DNA of 64,000 nucleotides from assembly GCF_001540865.1 (NCBI RefSeq), contig NC_033632.1, positions 5,711,629 through 5,775,628 of the forward strand, given 5' to 3'. Position numbers and translations under genes: made by a program. The stretch is from Ananas comosus (Eukaryota; Streptophyta; Magnoliopsida; Poales; Bromeliaceae). Positions 12,038 through 24,800 of this stretch are shown one piece after another (position 1 is the first letter of the stretch; each line of letters opens with the position of its first letter). The notes under the pieces were generated by a model. It saw only the letters and a program-made list of their open reading frames with translations. It made no database searches and had not been told where the DNA came from.

Positions 12038-12283
12038 GTTTGGGGAGAGAGAGGGAGAGAGATCGTGCAGAGGAAAGTACACATAACGTTTGAAATGCAG
12101 AACCATTCATTATGTTTGAATACGGTAAATGGTTCATCGCATTCAACTTAAATTCCACTTCTAATATAACGCTTGTGTGACGCTCACATGGAAGAGATAG
12201 GGTCAATTTTGTAAATATAAATTTTATGGGGCTATTTGTAAAAAAAAATATTTGTCAAGGGGCTAAATGCAAAAAAAAAGCTC
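11522..12283. mobile_element. MULE-type MITE with long inverted repeats and 9 bp target duplication
   Basis: Begins GGGCTTTTTTGTTGCATTTAG and ends in an inverted copy (GAGCTTTTTTTTTGCATTTAG on the - strand). The arms match for roughly 200 bases on each side, including CAAATATTTTTTTTTACAAA and CCATGTGAGCGT. ATGTATAAA occurs exactly at both borders (11513-11521 and 12284-12292), a perfect 9 bp duplication typical of Mutator-like elements. Subterminal GGTGAATCATTCACC palindromes occur in the left arm. The centre (11740-12090) holds GC-richer sequence and a (GA)n tract at about 11984-12034. It encodes no transposase and would need one in trans. Confidence 0.88.
11984..12034. repeat. (GA)n microsatellite
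   Basis: About 25 uninterrupted GA units within the centre of the MULE-type MITE, flanked by GGAAAGTTTGGGGAGAGAG. It produces Ser-Leu reading frames on the - strand that are not genes. Confidence 0.95.
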
Positions 12284-12292
12284 ATGTATAAA

Positions 12293-12994
12293 TGATATAA
12301 TATTTTTTAGATTATAATAATTAGGTTAATTTCATACATGTCCTTATAAAGTATCAAATAGCAGATAAATTCCTACAAAACTTAAGTGATCGATTTTATT
12401 TTTCAAAAATTCTCTTGTTTGCAAATATATCCCTCTAAAAGTTCTATTTCATTCATACATATTCCTGCTGTTTGATTCATTGTTAGTTTTTTAACAGTAG
12501 GTGCGTAAAATAATTATTTTGCCTTTATAAATTTGTCTCTACAAAAAGTTGTCTTTCTTTTTCTCTCTCTCTTCTTGCCTTCATCGCAACACGTGCGGTG
12601 TACCTCATTTTTGTCGTGGCCGAAGACCTTGCCTTCGATGTCGTCGCCACCGTAGGTCTTGTCGTTGCCATGAATAAAAAAGAGAAGGTAAGTTTCGGAG
12701 CGTAACATCAACATTGGAATACAAATTGTATATAAAAAAGGTGCAAAGGTTATTTTATTCCTTAGCTAACTGTAGTTAATTAGTTTTTTTAACACATGGT
12801 TATCTAAATTTTGGTAATAGAAGGATATATTTGCAGACAAAAGGACTTTTGAGTGAATAAATCTAATAACTTAAATTTATAGGGACGTATTTACTATTTG
12901 ATATTTTTGTAGGGAGCCATATACAATTATTTCATGATAATTTTATTATGACATACATAAGATACATCATACATATCTTTCCGTGCATCCTCCT
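12293..12994. other. AT-rich intergenic stretch without a gene
   Basis: No gene, RNA or clear transposon border recognised. A short inverted resemblance exists between 12320-12500 and 12770-12920 (shared words such as ATATTTGCA and AAATTTATAGGGACG), so this may be an old foldback element, but borders and target duplication are not resolved. Confidence 0.4.
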
Positions 12995-14545
12995 AGGGAT
13001 GTAATGTGGGCCGTGCCAGGCTGGTACGACCTACATTTTTCGGGCCATTTCGCGCCAAGGGTCGGCCCGGCCTAACCCGGTTATTAATCCAGGCCGGGCG
13101 GTGCCGACCTGTTTAGCCAAAGTAAAAGGCCCAGCTCGGCCCTTGGCCCGCCCAGCACGGGCCGTGCCGGACCGGGCCGGGCTGGGCTTCGTGCCAGCCC
13201 AGATATTTTAAAAAAATTTCTTTCCCCAATTTTTTTTTCAGATTTTTTTTTTTCAGAAAAAGAGAGACTTTTTTTTTTAATTATAAATTTGACTTATAGC
13301 TTTTACTTTACACAATTATATCCAACTTTTTAAAAACTCTTTTATATAATATTTTTTTTTAAATTTTTTTATTATTTGAAGAGAAATTGATATTTAAAAA
13401 AACAATTACAAAAAATATATAAAGTTTGTATTAATCATATTACATAAAGTTTGTATTTTTTTTATTTTTTTAAAAAGAGTTTAAATTATAACTTTTTGAC
13501 TTATAGTTTTTAATTTATACAATTATACCCAACATTTTTAAAACTTTTTTAAAAAGTTTATAAATTAAAAAAATCTCAATAAATTTAACTTTTTAATATA
13601 AAATTAATATCAGTTTTTTTCATAATTTTTTATTATTTGAAAAGAAATTAATATTCAAAAAAATATACAAAATTTGAATTAATCATATTATATAATTACA
13701 TTAGAGAAAAGTACAAAATTTTAAAAAATCAAAAATACATTTAAAATAAAATGATATTATTTATACAACAATTAACAAACAATAGAGAAAAAAATCAAAC
13801 CTAATTTTTTTCTTCGTTACATCATTTTTTCACTTAAAAAAAAGGGGCCTACTAAATAGTGCTACTAAATAAAAAAGAAGAAGCGCAACGACTAATAGTA
13901 TATTGTGATGAATTTAAATGTTTGTAGTAATATTTATAGATTTAAAAAATATGTTTTAGTTTTTGACCAAAATGCTCTCTCTAACAGTCAATTTTTTGGA
14001 TGTTAGTGAGGGCAGTGTGGTCATTTTGATAAAAAAAAATCTTTCTTAATTTTTAACCCATTTTTTAAAAAATATTAATAATAAAATATTTTATCAGAAA
14101 AAAGAAAAAAAAAAAAAAGCACCCAAGACCCAACCCAATTTTGGCTAGCTTATTTTAAAAAAGCACCCAAGGCCTATAAAAGGCAGGCCTAGCCTTTTAT
14201 AGGCTTGGCTAAGCCAGGCCTTTTGCCTCAAAGTATCCGGGTCGTTCCGAGCCGGGTCTACGGGCCGCAAAAACTCGGCCTAGAACGGCCCGTAGAGTCG
14301 GGCCGGACCGGCCCCGCACGGATGCTACAGTAGCCTTGCAGGGCCATGGCTCGGCCTGCAATCGGGCCGGCCTGGGCGGCCTACCGGGCTGCCCGGCCTG
14401 TTTTAAACCCAAACATCCACCCCAACTTTCTCAGCCCAAAAAACATTTGGTAGGTTTCGACATCAAACGGGCTATAAGCCTTTTCGGGTCGGGCTCCGGC
14501 CCGGCCTGATTAACCGGGCTAAGCCGGGTCTGAGAAATAGATCGT
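12995..14545. repeat. Degenerate repeat with GC-rich ends and AT-rich centre
   Basis: Both ends are full of GGCCCGGCC/GGGCCGGGC words (13000-13200 and 14170-14545), read mainly as G-rich on one side and C-rich on the other, with a very AT-rich core (13200-14160). The left edge TAGGGATGTAATGTGGGCCG resembles the ends of a hAT-like plant repeat. I could not find a matching target duplication, and two right-end candidates exist (about 14430 and 14545). Called as an unresolved transposon remnant. Confidence 0.45.
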
Positions 14546-15631
14546 AGTTAAAAAGTCCGGATTGGGCTGCTATATCCCCGAACGATCCACAACCACTGAT
14601 GATGAGGTCGGATGGCGGTGAGGATGATGGGTGCTTCCGGCGGCGACGCCCGAGGTAAAAAAAAGGTAAGTGGTAGAGAGGGTGATAGGGAAAATAGAGA
14701 TTAGGGATAAGATAAAAGGAGAATTGGGGAGAGAATTAGCAAAGAAGGAGAAGTAGTAGAGAAGAATTTTGTGGGAGAAATAGACTAATTCATTTTCATT
14801 CATACCTCTGTTGCAATTACATTCTTATATATATACTTGCTACACTTAGTATTGAAATCAAAGTAAACTATCCTATGAGGGCTAAACTGCAAAATAGGCA
14901 AACAAGTGGGAGCGAGGCTTGCTGGGCTGATTTTAAGCCAGTTGATGGGCCGAGTGGGCTTGACCGGTCCAACTGTCTGGCAAACGGGTAAACGGTTCTC
15001 GGGTTCGCCTTCTCCGCACTACCCACTGCCCGGTGGGTCTTGGATTCGCGGTTAGCCTCCCGCTCCGGAGATCTGTCCATCCGACCCGCAAGGCTTCCAT
15101 CTTCCCCAACCTTAGATCCTGTCGGACCTCTTTCTCCCTTCGCGCTTCTCCCATTTCCCCCTACCGCCACCGTCTACTCGCAGATCGCCCACGCCGCCGA
15201 TCGCACCATCGCCGCAAGGCTCAAGCAGGCCTGCGGCGGGTTCCAGAGCGCGGCCCACGCCTGCTTTCCTGAGGGAGACCGTCGCCGGGGAGGCTGTCGC
15301 GACCGCAACGCCGCCCTTCCTCGTCGCCCGCTTGAGTTCCGCCTGAACGCCCTTGCCTCCGGTTCACCCCACTGAGATCGCTCCTTCACCATTCTGCTGC
15401 TGCCATTTTTATTCTCCTATTTTACTCGTAAAGTTGCTATTTTTACTACCTTCTCTGCTACTACTCTACCATTTGTTCTTCAGGGTCATTACATGGGCTC
15501 GAACTTTAACCTTCTTAAATTAACCCGGCCTGGTAAAACTGGACCGGAGGAATCCAGTTCGATCTTTAGCTTTTAGACCGGACCAGCCCAACCAGGTTCG
15601 GTCCACGCTCCGGTCCAGAACTTATCATTCT
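14546..15631. other. VPS34 upstream region, no confirmed gene
   Basis: Contains an AT-rich part (14640-14880) and a GC-rich part (14950-15375). In the latter, 15040-15375 on the + strand is open and codes for a Cys/Ala-rich peptide (with AADRTIAARLKQACGG) that I do not recognise. It has no visible partner exons and may be a captured gene fragment. No TATA box that convinces lies close to the VPS34 start. Confidence 0.4.
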
Positions 15632-15753
15632 CTCTTCTCCCTCCCTTTGTCCTTGTCGCTCGTTTCGTACAATATCGCTTTAAAAATCCGAGCTTTTCTT
15701 TTTTTTTTTTTTTTCGGTTGTAATTTTCAAATTTGTTTTCTTCTTCGGTCTCC
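15632..15753 (+). promoter_or_regulatory. VPS34: Likely VPS34 5' leader
   Basis: Pyrimidine-rich sequence (TCTCTCTTCTCCCTCCC, later a run of T) directly ahead of the VPS34 start codon at 15754, typical of plant 5' leaders. The transcription start cannot be fixed from sequence. No upstream ATG is visible between 15632 and 15753. Confidence 0.4.
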
Positions 15754-15871
15754 ATGAGCGGCGGCAACGAGTTCCGCTTCTTCCTCTCCTGCGACATCAA
15801 CCTCCCCGTCACCTTCCGCATCGAGAGATTGGATGGAGTCCTCCCCCAATCCCAATCTCCTCCCCAACGAG
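15754..15871 (+). CDS. VPS34: VPS34 exon 1 (residues 1-40)
   Basis: Starts [20 protein letters not shown], the conserved N-terminus of plant VPS34, which fixes the start codon. Donor GGTACGTA; intron phase 1. Beginning of the membrane-binding C2 domain. Confidence 0.96.
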
Positions 15872-18800
15872 GTACGTATCACTCCGAGCCCTAGGGTTTC
15901 CTTCTGCATCTCCCACTCCCTCGCCGAATTGGGGTTTCGATATCAATCTCCTTCGAATCTTTCTTTTTATAGCTTCTTCGATCGGGATCGGGCTTAATTG
16001 TAGCGGGCTGGGGTTTGCGGAGCTCGTTGCGTGCTCTTTGGGTTGGAATTTATGCGCTTTCTGAGGATTTGATCTCCCGGATTTGGATCGTTTATAGCAT
16101 TTGTTGGTTTATCATGAACCCAGGGTTAGATTTGTTGCCAAAAATAGCAAAAAACCTTTTTTTTCCTGAGTAAAGTGGTGAGATCAATTGATAGATAAAG
16201 TTACTTCTTTAGGGTAAATAGTTGAGTATTGTTTGTAGTGGGTTTGAGCTTTCTGCGTTACCTAGAGAAATTTGAATTGGTATATAATTTATTTAAAAAT
16301 ATCAGTGATTTTGTTGTTGCACTTTTGGAGACATTAGTCCTTTAACTCGTATATTTTTTATTTTCGTTCATTTGTTGGTTAATTGTGAATTGAAGGTTTG
16401 ATTTTGTTCTCAAAGTCTTTTTTCTTTAATTTTTTTTTTAATTTTTCTGTGAGTACAGTTGCAAATTCACTTCATGAATTTGGGGCAAGAATCAGTTTTG
16501 AGAATGTCTGGCGCATAAAATAGTTAGGTGTGGTTCAGTGGAGTAGCAAGCTGAACTCGGTTCTTTCACTATCTATACATTACTGAATGCCTTCCCTTAT
16601 CTTTGGTTTGTAGATATCGATGCATTGAATAAAACCAGAAGTGCGGAGCTCTTTGTTGAGTGTGCATTATACATTGATGGGGCGCCCTTCGGATTAATTA
16701 CAAAGACGAGGTTTCCCTTATCCCCATTTGCGTTAAAACTACACCTTTTAGAGTGATACATTTTAATGCTAATATATTTTGAATGTTTTAAATTTTTTTT
16801 TCTGTTGTCATTTCCTTTAGCTTGTAGTTTGTGGCATAACTTGATGCTCCTATTTGCTCACTTAAATGCCAGGCTTGAGTCTTCGGGGCCTCCTTACTGC
16901 TGGAATGAGCGTATAACGCTGAGTACAAAGTACCGGGACCTAACTTCCAAAGCACAGCTTGCATTTACAGTATGTTATTGTGATCTTCATTGGGATTATT
17001 ATATCTTAAGCACTTTGTCTTAAGTTGTGATTTTTAGCTTAGAGTGAATTTCTTCCTTGTATACTTTACTATGGAATGTATGGTATCTTGTAAGTATAGG
17101 CCAGACAATTGAACGATGCCTTCTAAAAGTAGCTGAGTCAACTCAGCCTAAATTGCACACCAAGGGGGCTATACTATACGAATCCTCGCAAGAATTTAAA
17201 CGGGTTGCTATTTGATCCTTTTCTCTTCTAAATCTTTAGGGGTAATCCTTTTCAAATCACCTGTAATCTTGTCATGAAATGGTCTTGCATGCACCCATTT
17301 TTCTTTTTCTTTTCTTTCCTCTGTGGCAAATATATGTGATGTGTAATGTTAATACTGAATTTCCACTCTAGAGGTGCCTTCTTGTTATTATTGCAATCTT
17401 TCTTTCTTTTTAGTACCAAAAACACTTGTTATGACTTAATGAAGTTTAAGCCGTGAAATATTTTTCTCATACCTAGAAAGTCAAAATGACTTCAGCCATG
17501 AAATAATTTTCTCATACCTAGAAACTCAAAAGGACTAATGTTTTCCTTAGAGCACATCTTATTCTCTCCAAATTGATTTCTTTGATGCTGTATTTCTTAT
17601 TTGAATTGTCTCACTTAATCACAGAGTTGAGCCTTCTTAATATAATACTTAATCTCCTCTCTACAAATATAGCCAATTTTCTAACATTTATTCTTTTTAT
17701 ATAGAGCTTGTTCTAATTTAAGCACTTTGGTTGCGTTCTTCAGATATTCTTATTTTGTCATGAAAATTGTTGTTAATCTAACAGTGTAACAGTAGTGCCT
17801 GCTTCTGTCTATTATCTAACAATGTTAGCTTTTATGATATTTTTAGTTCCCCCCCACTATAAACATATTCTAGTGGTATCCCCATGGTCTGTTTTTGTCT
17901 TGAGAAAATTGGCTCGTGCTCTAGTTACTCATTTTTTGGCCAACCTTTGTCAAGGCTTCTAGTTGAGTCCAAGCTTATAGGTTGTGGGAAGAAAATAGGA
18001 ATAGTTCATTGGCTGGGAAGAGAATAAGAATAGTTCATTGGCTCTAGTCTGTCTTGGTTAATAAGTTTGGTATGCTTTGAGCCCTCTGCCCAGGAATAGA
18101 TTAGTCTGGCATGATTTCTCTTCGGTCTATGCTTGGGCCTGAGGCTAGAGCTCGTTCCTTGATTGGACCTGATTTTGACTTCCAGCTCGGTCCATTTTTG
18201 TTTCTATAATGTGTACTTTACATGAAGAGCTTTAATCATGACAAAATGCAACACTTGCAATAATTAAAGTGAAGGCATATTTACTTTTCATCTCTTAGCC
18301 TGTTTGGTTCTTTGCAGTAAAACTGATTTTTCTTGGGATTACATCTACTTATGTTCTTTCTTGGCACGTAGGTTTGGGATGTAAGCAGTAGTAGTGAGGA
18401 TGGGTTAGTCGGTGGAGCAACTGTTTTCCTTTTCAATAGCAAAAAGCAATTGAAGACAGGCAGGCAAAAGCTTCGAATCTGGCCACAGAAAAAAGCTGAT
18501 GGAACTATACCCACTACTACTCCTGGCAAGGTTTTTAGAAGATTCTAACTTTTTTCCTTCTATCATTTCATTATCACGATCATCTTTAATGTTTCTTTAT
18601 TTGTTGTTTATTGGGGTAAAATGTGTGGATAGTCCCTGTACTATCCCGATATTGCAACTTGGTCCTGTCTTCACTTAAGTACTGCTGTCTGTAAAATTTC
18701 ACGTGTCCTTGGCTGGTTAAAAAAAAATTTAAGTATGTACTAAATTTTTCTGTAAAATGATCCTTTAACTCTGTCTCAACTAATGTAAAGAAGTCGTTTT

Positions 18801-21800
18801 ACAAGAGGTGTAGAAGAACATTTAGTCTAAAGAAAAAGTCTATTCTTTTACAGTTAAGAATTGAATTACAATATATGAGAAAGTTAAGCGATGGAAGTAT
18901 TTAAGTGGAATGTTTAGGGACCAAGTCGCACTATAGGGATGGTACATTGACTATCCATGACGTTTACCCTATTTGTTGTCTATTGAAACACCTAGGTTCC
19001 TAAGAATGAGAGGGGGGAGATAGAGCGTTTGGAGAGACTTGTGAACAAGTATGAGAGAGGTCAGACACAGCGGATTGATTGGCTTGACCGCCTTACTTTC
19101 AACTCCGTGGAGAAAATTAAGGAAAAAGAATGTAATAAAAGCGAAAATTCGCTCCTCAGCTTGGTCGTTGACTTTGGTAGTTTTGAACACAGAGTTGTTT
19201 TCCAGGTTAGTTCACCTTTGCAAGAATGTGTTTGTTTTCTTTTCAAGTTTCATTTAAAGCTACTATTTACTTCTCGGGAATACATATGGACTAGTCAGGT
19301 GTTATTTTTTTTTTTTTTCTAAGCTGTATTTTGTACTGGTCTGTCATGAAGCCTGTATGCTAATTAGTAAATGGAAATACTTAGAATTATGAGTTTGCTA
19401 TGAATAAATGTTGTTTCATATTGGTTCTTAAATTTTTTTTCTTCATTATTTGTGCTGGATATTTCTCAGTAAAGAATATTCCATCATCCACTTTTCACTT
19501 GTGGTAATTATTGATACCTACCTGATGCTTGTTTTGTAATGATGATCAAGCCTAGTTTTCTTCCCCTATCCAAATGTATGCTTTTCTTTCCTTAATCCAT
19601 TTTCGACCACTATATGCCTGTTCTTTGAAACACTGCTTGATTTGCCATGGAAGCTTTACCAATTACTTCAAGACCGTGAAGGCTTTTGAGCAACAAAAAA
19701 AAGACCAAGGGCTTTGGTGCATCTAGGAAAGATTTACTAATCACCTGTTGTGTGAAGTTTGATCATAATTCAATTGTTGATGCATTGACTCACCATATCC
19801 AAGAGGAGAACATAAATTGCTAGGAGGGAAGTTTTCCAGATTTAAGTAAATGATTTTCAAAAACATTTGAACAGTATCCTTGTGCATGCCATTTCCATCC
19901 TAAAATTGTGACTGTGATCTCATTCAAATAACTTATTAGGGAAAATAAAAAAGTAGTTCATATCCGAATCGTTCTCTTGGTGGTTTAGTGACATAAAAAG
20001 AGGCCCCTGCCATTTGACTGATTTCAGAGTGCAGTAGGTTAGAAGGATATGTTCTTCTGTTCTAGAATGCTCTGTATATATGATGCCAGCAAAGTGTAAG
20101 GAGTATATGATGTGAGCGTGATATAATATGGCCGCTTATTTCTTGTGCTTGATGGTGATTGCCATGTCAAGAAAAATCTGTTTATAGGTTTTTTTTTGCA
20201 ATTAGTTTTAGATTCCTTTACATATTAAACTGATACTTGGAAAATATGGAGGTTTAGCAATCTGTTATGGTTGAAATTACTCTATTTTTAGTTCCAACCC
20301 GAACTTTAGACAATTCATTGTGCCTACATATCTATGCAGGAGCCATGGTTTTACATATTTTTCTTGGAAGTCCTCGTTTTGGAGTTTCGGGGTGAATTGA
20401 ATTAGTTTTTTTCTGGACTTTTTTTTCTTCCCAAATTGAATCGTTGATTTGATTTTTGTTGCTTCATTTGCTTCGTATAACATATTTATTTTCTTTTAGA
20501 TTCTATCTGAATATTGCAATGCAGAGGATTGGAATATGTTCAAAGCTCTTTATTCTAATGTTTCAAAAAGCGGTCTATGCGGCCGCATATGTAGTTCAGA
20601 TCATAATCCGCACCGCATATGTAATATGCGGTGCAGTATGAGGTCGGACTGTATATGCGGCCGCATATGCAGCAGACGGCCCTATATACATTAAATGTAG
20701 TGTTGAATGGGATTGTTGTAAGTTTTGGGGTAGCCCAAGGATCTATCTAGATTATATCTAACACCTAGAGGGGGGTGAATAGGTGTAACGGCTAAAAACC
20801 ACAAATCTCGATGCAATAAAAGTAAATGCGGAAAATAAAAATCACATTGAGATTTACGTGGGAAAACTCCAACTTGGAGTAAAAAAAACCCACGGGACCA
20901 ACACGCGAAAAAATAATTTACTAAGAGAAAAGATTACAAGGTGATTACTGACTCCACGAACTTGACCTTTCTTAACCTCTTACGAATCTCGCGCAATCCT
21001 CTGGGTTGTCCACGCCCTCATGTTCGAATCCATGAACGCCACGTTCCGAATCCACGAAACGCCTCCACTCCGAATCCACGAAGCTCACGATCTGAATGCA
21101 CGAACCGCCGTCAATCACGTCGAATCCACGACGCCGTCATGAAGAACATCTGTACGGTGATCCTTCGCTTAGAGTATCGATGAAAACCAGGAAAGAGAAC
21201 TCCAAGCGAAGCGAAGATCAAATCAACATATAGATATGAAATTCCAATATCTCGATTTGACCTAAAAGAGGCTAATATGTAGAAAATAGGTTTTAGATGA
21301 AATCCGAGCCTCTAGGGTTTCTCAAACATGTACTTTCGTGATGCTTGATACGTTAGAGAGCCCCAATAGCTTATTTATAGATTTTAGAATCAATTAGAAT
21401 CGGATTAGAAAGTTTTTCAGGATTTTACATTGTGTACCGGTACACTTTCAAGCTGTTACCGGTTACACGATGACGGAACAGAAATCCTGCGCAACACTGT
21501 AACCGGTGACAAGTCGCTGGTTGTACCGGAACACATTTTGTACCGGTACACTTCCGATGTTGTACCGGTACACTTTGCATAAATCTGATTTTTGCACAGT
21601 TTCGGGTTTTGCAAAGTTCCGATGCACTTTCTAATCCAGTAAACATTGATTTTCTGATTCTAATGCCTACAACTAAGTATGAATCACCATAACATGAATT
21701 AAAAACTTACCTGGGCATCGTGATTCACGTCGTGAGTTATTTTCCGATTTCTTCGAAGTCTTGGATTCTTCGATCTTCGACGATACGCACCGATCCTTCA

Positions 21801-24800
21801 AGACTCCGACTCAATCCACGAAATTTGCCAACACACAAGACTGAACAATCTCTCCCTTTGGCAATTTCGTGACAAAACTCACAACAACTCAAAAATTACA
21901 TCTTAAAGAAAAACGAAGTTCAATATCATCACCGAAACATCGAACCCCTCGCATGTAGTCCAAATACAATTTGAAATTCATAAATACAACAAAAACTCCT
22001 AAAACATACTCTATGACTTAGACACAACTAGGAGTCTTGAAGTCTTGATCTTCTGCAAAACAAATTATCCAAAAACAATGTAAAGTTTAATCAACATTAA
22101 ATTCTTATACCTTCTCCCCTTTTGTTTTCAATCACTTCTCCCCCTTTGTTCATGAAATCATCCTCTTCATCCTCTGCTTTGATCAATACCTGTTCTTCTT
22201 ATGATCTCCTCCTTTTTGTTAAAAATTGCCAAAAGAAAGCATATAGAGAGAAAATCACTAAAAAACAGAAATGTAGTCATGTCATAGTTACAGGCCTAAA
22301 TCAAAATGCTAAAACAAGCAAAGTAAACATCGTCCTAAAAGCAAAGTAGAAAAACAAAGCTCGAAGATGACATCTCTCGGTATACTCATCATCATCATCG
22401 TCGTCGCCTGCCCCAGCACCAGATCCTCCTGCATCCGGTGCACTAGTAGACGGTGGAATAAGCGGATGTCGCGAAGTCGACCTCGTGTAGGTGGTGTAGG
22501 TAGGCTGAGTAGGAAATATGTCGTCATGCCTACATCCTAGCTTCTCCAATATCCTCCTCATTCCCACCTCCACCTTCTTAGTAAGATCTGCCACCTTCTT
22601 CTTTAAGGAGCGCACCTCATGGTGAAGTGATTCTACAGTAATCACTCTCCCTGAACTGGAAGATCCCTCACGCTCTGCTCGAGGTGGAGGTGCTGAACTA
22701 GAAGCGCCTCTGGATGATCCCTTAGTTTGCTGGAATGTCTTCAGTGTGCTGACTGACTTGGCCCAAGTTACTGCATCAATCGGTCCAAGGCCAGTGTCGT
22801 ACTTTTCACACGAGACATCTACTCCGTTCTCCTGCAAAATCCGAGTGATCAACAAAGGAAAAGGAAGTAGATCACGTCGCACTGAAGACTGGATAACATA
22901 CACCATCCGTTGCCACATTAGGAATGGTATGTTGATATTCAAACCATCTGCCTGCTCAGGGTGACCATGAAGATATAAAAGAACTAATCGATCCCATCGA
23001 ATCCTCTTGGTCCCAATCGTCGGTTGAACATTATAGGACATAACCAAGGATAATAAATGATACTCGGGTCGCAAATCCTTGGATTTCACGTAGGCATGAT
23101 TCGTCCTCACGCCATCCTTGCAGATTGCTCGAGTAACCGTCTCCCAGTGAGATGACGACTGATATATCCCCAATGTATGATGAAGGCCAGTCGTGTCAAC
23201 GTGCATGCCCAACAACTCTCCAATCGTGTGAGGAGTGACTACGATCTTCTGCTGCCGCACATAGGTCTCAAATAAATAAGTCCCTGTCTCCTCATCCTCA
23301 GCAAGCACCCTCCCGTTCATGTAGAACTCCCGAATGAGTTCCACACAAAAAGGTGCACGAGCAGGAACTCGTCCAACGGGCTCAATGGGGACCCTCTGAA
23401 GCAACCGTCCAAACTCCGGAACCTCCTGGATAAGTTCATAGAAGTTAACATATCGCTCCGCTATGCATGATCTGTTTGAAAATGTCCTCCGCCGCTCAGA
23501 TGGAACATCCGCGGCTTGCTTTGAGCGACTCTCTCGTGCATGAGAGCCACCTCCGCGTGATGATTCTCCAGCTAGGCCTTTCCTTTGTCAGTTGGAGCAA
23601 TCGGTTCTTCAGTATCCTCCGGAGAGCTCGCTTGGTAATCTGGATCAGCCCCTGGTGACTCGCCGGCAATACGAGTCCTCTTAGAAGCCCCTCGACGGCC
23701 TCTACCACGACCACAACCTCTCCCCGCGGCCATAAGTACCAATAGCATCAAAACCAATGAGAATGCCATTTTTCCTACATAAAAAGTAACCTTGCATGAA
23801 CAAAATCTTGAAAAAATTTGTAAAAATAGCGAAAAAATTTCTAATAACATTAGAATGCATAAGAACACTATCTCTATCAGATTCATGCAAGAATAATCAG
23901 TAAAAGTGGCATTCTGCAAGAAATCCCGAAAATTCATGTATATAGAGGTACAGATCATAGATCAGCAAAAAACAATGCGTTATAACATGATCTAAGTGTA
24001 CTAGAAGCAAGAATATATGTCTAAACACTGATTCACAGCAAAAAATTGCATAAAAAACGATTAACGACAGAAATCATGCTTCAACTCGGAATATTTTCGA
24101 AAAATTAGCAAAACCGGGATGAAATGAATAAATCCGAGGAAGATGCTCACAAATCTTTGGAGAAAACGAGTAGATCTGGAGGAGAAGGTCACCTGGGAAT
24201 TTTAGAGAGAAAGAGAGAGTTTTGGTTTTGATTTGGGAGAGAAACGAAATCCTGTAACCAGTTATAAAACGCGGTCTACAGTGATTTGTACCGGTACACG
24301 GTATTTTGTACCGGTACACTTTTCAGATTTCGAAAATTTGCGATTTTTTTTTTCAAAACTCCTTCAAAATCAAATTAATTTCATAGGAATTTAAAAATTG
24401 TACTCCAAAAATCATTATGATGAAAATAAATTATTATAAGATTTCAAAATACATCGAATCATCAAAATTTGTTATCGAAAATAATTTAATAATTCAAAAC
24501 CATTAAGATATAAGTTGATGAAAAATGATTTTTAGAAATTCAACAAAATTGACACCAATTTGTCGCAACTCGTTCAAAATAGAGATTTAACTAACTTTGA
24601 ACATCTTTTCATCCTACCACCTTATACTTCCGAAAATTTTAATATATTTATTGTTTTTTCAACCTTTTCGGTTATTCAATTAATTTCCATGTAGTAGCTT
24701 CACACACTTGCCGGACGACCGGGGTGGTAACTCTTTCCTACATGTGGTGGTAGTTTTCACACTCCTTTTGGATGTAACTCTTTCCACATCTTTTAAACAT

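Noticed and set aside
11749..12206. Ser/Leu-rich minus-strand ORFs
   Set aside because: They are produced by the (GA)n tract within the MULE-type MITE.
12995..14430. Complete hAT element with TAGGGATGTAAT ends
   Set aside because: No clear inverted right end and no 8 bp duplication could be found; kept only as degenerate repeat.
15040..15375. Small GC-rich protein gene upstream of VPS34
   Set aside because: The open frame is short, I recognise no domain, and other frames of the region are open too because of base composition.
20941..21183. Plus-strand [13 protein letters not shown]... and its twin at 27558-27803
   Set aside because: Both lie inside the copia LTRs and result from CGAATCCACGA repeats; antisense to the element and without a domain.
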